A stretch of DNA of 64,000 nucleotides from Pseudonocardia benzenivorans CB1190 (GTDB lineage Bacteria; Actinomycetota; Actinomycetes; Mycobacteriales; Pseudonocardiaceae), in NCBI RefSeq assembly GCF_000196675.2, contig NC_015312.1:1488001-1552000 (forward strand). Reading direction: 5' to 3'. Of this stretch, positions 60,619 through 64,000 are shown one piece after another; the stretch's first letter is position 1, and the number at the start of each line of letters is the position of its first letter. Below the pieces are notes generated by a model, which did no database searches, was not told the DNA's origin, and saw nothing but the letters and a program-made list of their open reading frames with translations. The translations under genes and the position numbers were made by a program.

Positions 60619-60843
60619 GTGACCTACCGCATCAGTGTCGACCGCGACGTCTGCATGAGCTCCGGCAAGTGCGTGGCCGACGCCCCCGACGTCTTCCGCT
60701 TCGACGACGACGAGATCGCCGAGATCGTCCCCGGCGCGACGCAGCCGTCCGACGAGCGCATCCTCGACCTCGCGCGGGCCTGCCCCGCCGGCGCCCTCGT
60801 CGTGACCGATGTGGACTCCGGCGAGGAGATCGACGTCGGCTGA
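60619..60843 (+). CDS. P450-type [3Fe-4S] ferredoxin
   Basis: 74 residues from GTG at 60619. Cys12-x2-Ser15-x2-Cys18 ... Cys55-Pro: the second cysteine of a [4Fe-4S] motif is a serine, as in the [3Fe-4S] ferredoxins of actinomycete P450s. It probably serves both P450s. No reductase gene is near, so a general one is used. Confidence 0.92.
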   Translation: MTYRISVDRDVCMSSGKCVADAPDVFRFDDDEIAEIVPGATQPSDERILDLARACPAGALVVTDVDSGEEIDVG

Positions 60844-60857
60844 GGGTTCGGCGCCTT

Positions 60858-60912
60858 GTGCAGGAACGGCACTTTCCTGCAGCTGGGCTGCGGGAAAGTG
60901 CCGTTCCTGCAC
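60858..60912. repeat. 55-bp palindrome, family 2 copy 2
   Basis: GTGCAGGAACGGCACTTTCC and its complement around 60885, with one mismatched pair near the centre. Same core as 37592-37644. It lies between the ferredoxin stop and the SDR gene; terminator position. Confidence 0.8.
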
Positions 60913-60943
60913 GAGGGCGGGGGCGGCCCGGAAGGATGAGGGC

Positions 60944-61699
60944 ATGGACTTCGGGATCGCGGGAAAGCGCGCGGCGGTGGCCGCGGCCAGCACGGGGCTG
61001 GGGTACGCCAGCGCGGAGGCGCTCGTCGCCGAGGGCGCGAGGGTGACGATCTGCAGCTCCGATGCCGACCGGGCACGTGCCGCCGCGGAGAAGCTGGGCG
61101 GCGGCACCGAGTGGCTGGTCGCCGACCTGCGCGGCCCCGAGGGGGCGACGGCGTTCGTCGACGGCGCGGCCGAGCGGATGGGCGGGGTGGACATCCTCGT
61201 CGTCAACGGTCCCGGCCCGGCCCCGGGGATCGTCACCGAGGTGCCGCTCGACGCCTACCAGGCGGCGCTGGATCGCAGCCTGCTCGCGGTCGTCGCGATG
61301 TGCCTGGCCGCGACGCCCGGCATGCGTGAGCGCGGGTGGGGGCGGATCGTCGCGATCACGTCGCTGGGCGTGCGCCAGCCGTACATGAACCTGGCGCTGT
61401 CGAACACCGCGCGTTCCGGCGCGACGGGCTTCCTGCGCACGCTGGCCCGCGAGATCGCCGCCGACGGCGTGACGGTCAACTCCGTCCAGCCCGGGCTGCA
61501 CGAGACCGACCGGGTCACCGGCGTCTACGGCTCCGAGGGCCCGGTGCTCGACGGCGCGCTCGCCGACGTCCCCGCCGGCCGCCTCGGCAACCCCGCGGAC
61601 TTCGGTGCCGTCGTCGCGTTCCTGTGCTCGCAGCAGGCGGGCTTCCTCACCGGCGCGGCGGTGCCGATCGACGGCGGGGCCTACCAGGCGCTGCTCTGA
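60944..61699 (+). CDS. Divergent SDR-family protein lacking the Tyr/Lys catalytic pair
   Basis: 251 residues from ATG at 60944. SDR fold (AASTGLGYASAEALV; NGPGPAP in the NNAG position; SLGVRQPYMNLALSNTAR). At the positions of catalytic Tyr153 and Lys157 (13 and 17 residues after Ser140) it has Ser and Arg, and the first Gly of GxxxGxG is Ala. A nearby Tyr147 could substitute. Non-canonical reductase, or a binding or regulatory SDR. Separate from the P450 operon by a palindrome. Confidence 0.82.
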   Translation: MDFGIAGKRAAVAAASTGLGYASAEALVAEGARVTICSSDADRARAAAEKLGGGTEWLVADLRGPEGATAFVDGAAERMGGVDILVVNGPGPAPGIVTEVPLDAYQAALDRSLLAVVAMCLAATPGMRERGWGRIVAITSLGVRQPYMNLALSNTARSGATGFLRTLAREIAADGVTVNSVQPGLHETDRVTGVYGSEGPVLDGALADVPAGRLGNPADFGAVVAFLCSQQAGFLTGAAVPIDGGAYQALL

Positions 61700-61750
61700 C
61701 CCACGCCGCCGGGCGGGCGGTGCGCCCGCCCGGCGGCGCCGGCGCGGCGG

Positions 61751-62389
61751 TCACTCGGGCCACGCGCTGCCACGGATGATCTCGACGAAGTCCGTCCGGT
61801 GGAAGGACGGGTCGAAGTGCGCGAGCACGTCGTCGTTCATCGTTCCGAACGTGGTGTCGGGCCGGTTGGCCATCCCGTTGTGGAACGCCCGCAGGATCCG
61901 GTTCTTGAAGTCCGGGCGCGGGTGCGCGGCGACGACCTGGGCGCGCTGCTCGTCGGTGATCTCGTGCAGGTCCAGTCCCAGGACGTCGGTCTCCACGCCC
62001 AGGGTGACGACGGCGACCTCCGGCGCGAGGTGCAGCGGGACCTCCGGGGTGGTGTGCAGCGCGATGCCCAGCCAGACGGCGCGGGCGTCGGCCGGGGATG
62101 TGCCGTGGTCGAGCAGGAAGGCCTCGGCGACCTCGGCGCCGTCGATCTCGAACCGGCGGTCCCGGGTGCGGTGGGTGTCGGTGAGCCCGAGATCGTGGAA
62201 GAGGGCGCCGACGTAGGCGAGTTGGGGATCGACCTCGAGCCCGCGCGCCGCGGCCTTGAGAGAGCCCCAGAGGAACACACGGCGGGAGTGGTGGAACAGG
62301 GTGTCGTCGGCCGCGGCGCGGACGAGTTCGGTGGCCTGGCGGACGAGTTCGGTGTCGGGGATCTCGATCCCGGCGATCGTCTCCGGCAT
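61751..62389 (-). CDS. HD-domain hydrolase (cyanamide-hydratase-like)
   Basis: 212 residues from ATG at 62389 with AGGAG. HD metal site: HHSRRVFLWGSLKAAARG, FHDLGLTDTHRTRDRRFEIDGAEVAEAFL (abridged), and a later His in GIALHTTPEVPLHLAPE. Related to cyanamide hydratase/urea-pathway HD proteins. Substrate unknown. A CTGGACTGGTTCCAGT site lies just upstream. Confidence 0.83.
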   Translation of the reverse strand: MPETIAGIEIPDTELVRQATELVRAAADDTLFHHSRRVFLWGSLKAAARGLEVDPQLAYVGALFHDLGLTDTHRTRDRRFEIDGAEVAEAFLLDHGTSPADARAVWLGIALHTTPEVPLHLAPEVAVVTLGVETDVLGLDLHEITDEQRAQVVAAHPRPDFKNRILRAFHNGMANRPDTTFGTMNDDVLAHFDPSFHRTDFVEIIRGSAWPE

Positions 62390-62418
62390 GGGGTGCTCTC
62401 CTGTGCTGCTCGCGCGAA

Positions 62419-62434
62419 CTGGACTGGTTCCAGT
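62419..62434. promoter_or_regulatory. CTGGACTGGTTCCAGT operator, shared with dps
   Basis: Sequence ACTGGACTGGTTCCAGT (62418-62434), 30 bases before the HD gene ATG, has ACTGGA/TCCAGT arms and matches the core of the inverted repeat at 8565-8616 (CTGGAC(A/T)GGTTCCA). Points to a common regulator, possibly Fur-family. Confidence 0.55.
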
Positions 62435-62514
62435 CTTGCGGGCGGACACCTGCACACCCACCGCAACACCTGCCGTGCGTCCCACAGATCCGGACACTCC
62501 CGCGCGGGGGGAGA

Positions 62515-63525
62515 TCACGGCGTCCGGCGGGGCTCCGCGCCGCGGCGCGTCGTGCCGAACCGTGCCCGGTACTGGCTCGGAGAGAGCCCGAGTCGGTTGA
62601 CGAAGGTGCGCCGCATCGTCTCCGCGCTGCCGAATCCCGACCGCGTGGCGACCTGCGCGACGCCGTGCCCGTCGGCGAGCAGGGCCCGGGCGTGGTCGAG
62701 CCTGACCTGCTCGACGAACCTGGCCGGGGTGGACTGCAGCTCCGTCGCGAACATCCGGGTCAGCTGGCGCGGGCTGACCCCGACCCGCGCGGCCAGGGCG
62801 GGTGCACTGTGGTCGAGGTCGGGGCGGGCGGCGACCAGGTCGACCACCGTGCGCAGGCTGGGCGTGCGGGGCGGGCGTCGCTCCAGAGTCGCCGAGAACT
62901 GCGACTGTCCACCCGGGCGCTGCATGAACATCACCAGATCGCGGGCCACCGTGCGGGTCAGCTCGGGCCCGTGGTCCTGCTCGAGGAGCGCGAGCGCGAG
63001 ATCCATCCCGGCCGACACCCCGGCGGAGGTGAAGACGCCGTCGTCCTCGACGAACAGCGCGTCCGGCTCCACCCGGACCAGGGGGCGGGTCCGGGCCAGC
63101 AGCGAGGCGTGCTGCCAGTGGGTGGTGGCCCGTCGACCGTCGAGCAGGCCGGCCGCCGCCAGGGCGAACGAGCCGGTGCAGATCGACACGACCCGCCGGC
63201 TGCGTGCCGCCAGCTCTCGGACGGCCCCGACCAGATCCGGCGCGACCGGCCGTTCGGCGAGCACGTCGCCGCCGGCGACGATCACGGTGTCGGGATCGGG
63301 TGCGGACTCCGCGGCGCCGTCGACGGGCAGTCGGAGCCCGACCGAGGTCCGCACCGGCATGCCCGTGGGGGAGACGTAACCGAGCCGGTAGCGGGCACCG
63401 AACCGGTGGGCGTCGGCGAAGACCTCGGCGGGGCCGGTGACGTCGAGCATCTTCACCCCGTCGAACACGACGAAGACGATGTCGCGGGCGTCGGGTCCAC
63501 CGTGTCCGCCCCGTCCGCCTGACAT
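62515..63525 (-). CDS. GlxA-type AraC-family regulator (DJ-1/PfpI + HTH)
   Basis: 336 residues from ATG at 63525. N-terminal DJ-1/PfpI-like domain (IVFVVFDGVKMLDVTGPAEVFADA, SICTGSFALAAAGLLDGRRATTHW; abridged) and C-terminal AraC HTHs (ALAARVGVSPRQLTRMF; GVAQVATRSGFGSAETMRRTFVNRLGLSPSQYR, abridged). GlxA-like regulators respond to small molecules such as quaternary amines. Targets are not clear; the amidohydrolase next door is possible. Confidence 0.88.
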   Translation of the reverse strand: MSGGRGGHGGPDARDIVFVVFDGVKMLDVTGPAEVFADAHRFGARYRLGYVSPTGMPVRTSVGLRLPVDGAAESAPDPDTVIVAGGDVLAERPVAPDLVGAVRELAARSRRVVSICTGSFALAAAGLLDGRRATTHWQHASLLARTRPLVRVEPDALFVEDDGVFTSAGVSAGMDLALALLEQDHGPELTRTVARDLVMFMQRPGGQSQFSATLERRPPRTPSLRTVVDLVAARPDLDHSAPALAARVGVSPRQLTRMFATELQSTPARFVEQVRLDHARALLADGHGVAQVATRSGFGSAETMRRTFVNRLGLSPSQYRARFGTTRRGAEPRRTP

Positions 63526-63631
63526 GGCGTCGCCGCCCCCTTGCCCGGACGCCACTCGTCCGGCCACCAGTGTGGCAGCGCCCCCGGACGCGGCGGCGCG
63601 GCGGCCGCGCCCCGGGAGCGGATCGCGGGAG

Positions 63632-64000
63632 TCAGAGACGCAGCAGGCGCGCGGCGTTCGCCGTCAAGGTGGGGCCGAGGCCGCCGGCAGGGTGCTCGCC
63701 CGCGCCGGAGTCCCAGCCCGCGAAGTTGGTGCCGAACACCAGGCGCTCGGTTCCCGCGTGCTTGACGAGAAGCTCCAGCGACTCCTCGTCGTGCACGTGG
63801 GTGTCGAACCAGATGCGCTTGTAGTAGTGGTCGAATCCGTTGTCGCGCAGGGCCTTGGTCGCCCACGGCCGCTTCTCGACGGCGCGGGCGAACCGGCCCG
63901 ACACGAAGGCCGCGGCGCCGCCGCCGTGGGAGATGCAGACGTCGAGACCCGGGTGGCGCTCGAGCACCCCGCCGAAGACGATCGCCGCGACGGCCAGCGT
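63632..64000 (-). CDS. Amidohydrolase 2 family protein, C-terminal part (cut by window edge)
   Basis: 123 codons visible. SHGGGAAAFVSGRFARAV and RLVFGTNFAGWDSG match aminocarboxymuconate-semialdehyde-decarboxylase-like amidohydrolases (the His and Asp metal/acid positions). The start is beyond the right edge. The family decarboxylates or hydrolyses aromatic-derived acids. Confidence 0.82.
   Translation of the reverse strand, partial: TLAVAAIVFGGVLERHPGLDVCISHGGGAAAFVSGRFARAVEKRPWATKALRDNGFDHYYKRIWFDTHVHDEESLELLVKHAGTERLVFGTNFAGWDSGAGEHPAGGLGPTLTANAARLLRL

Overview
The window is very GC-rich, with many GTG starts, 4-base stop/start overlaps and long spurious antisense reading frames. A cobalt-type nitrile hydratase in the order beta-alpha-activator, a mycofactocin-type SDR and a class I fbp-prk pair all point to an actinomycete, most probably Pseudonocardiales (Pseudonocardia-like). 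That assignment is inference from gene content. The window reads as chromosomal accessory and catabolic DNA. I see no rRNA, tRNA, phage, transposase or CRISPR array.

Layout. 0-3 kb: the 5' end of a Rieske oxygenase, a divergent LysR regulator, and a peptide/opine-type ABC substrate-binding lipoprotein. 3.3-5.3 kb: Calvin-cycle genes fbp-prk. 5.5-11.7 kb: amidase, acetate/succinate-type transporter, dps-fur, a tetR/MFS divergent pair, a DUF167 protein, and an isocitrate lyase/PEP mutase-family protein. 11.8-13.3 kb: tandem secreted paralogues, one frameshifted, with a 246-bp near-identical duplication. 13.4-15.6 kb: three genes, two of them YbjQ-like. 15.6-24.9 kb: an AraC-controlled soluble diiron monooxygenase (SDIMO) operon. 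24.9-30.6 kb: an XRE/DUF2975 pair, a stand-alone AICAR formyltransferase, a ketosteroid-dehydrogenase-like flavoprotein, and a ThDP enzyme. 30.6-33.9 kb: an amidase/nitrile hydratase operon. 34-37.5 kb: a small unknown protein, a three-module VOC protein with its ECF sigma factor, and an alpha/beta hydrolase. 37.7-42.1 kb: two SDRs with a CO-dehydrogenase-like molybdenum hydroxylase. 42.2-47.8 kb: Lrp, an indolepyruvate ferredoxin oxidoreductase, and a flavoprotein. 47.8-51.4 kb: LuxR, RidA, a BBE-like oxidase, and a cupin. 51.5-60.8 kb: divergent catabolic operons with two related P450s, three LLM flavin enzymes, two NTF2-like proteins, a Gfo/Idh oxidoreductase and a ferredoxin. 60.9-64 kb: a divergent SDR, an HD-domain hydrolase, a GlxA-type regulator, and the 3' end of an amidohydrolase.

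The most interesting system is the SDIMO operon. Its hydroxylase is toluene-4-monooxygenase-like, with all six diiron ligands at the same numbering as TmoA. The Rieske gene has moved downstream, electrons come from a BphA4-type reductase, and the cluster carries a DJ-1/PfpI protein, two NTF2-like proteins, a MIP18/DUF59 protein, an ABM protein, and a small protein that looks like a degenerate paralogue of ribosomal protein uL22. An L22-like accessory to a diiron monooxygenase is, to my knowledge, undescribed.

The intergenic regions carry two or three families of dispersed 40-55 bp palindromes, mostly at gene ends. Two short operator-like motifs recur: CTGGAC(T/A)GGTTCCA at dps and the HD gene, and CGTTAG at the Mo-hydroxylase, P450 and flavoprotein promoters.
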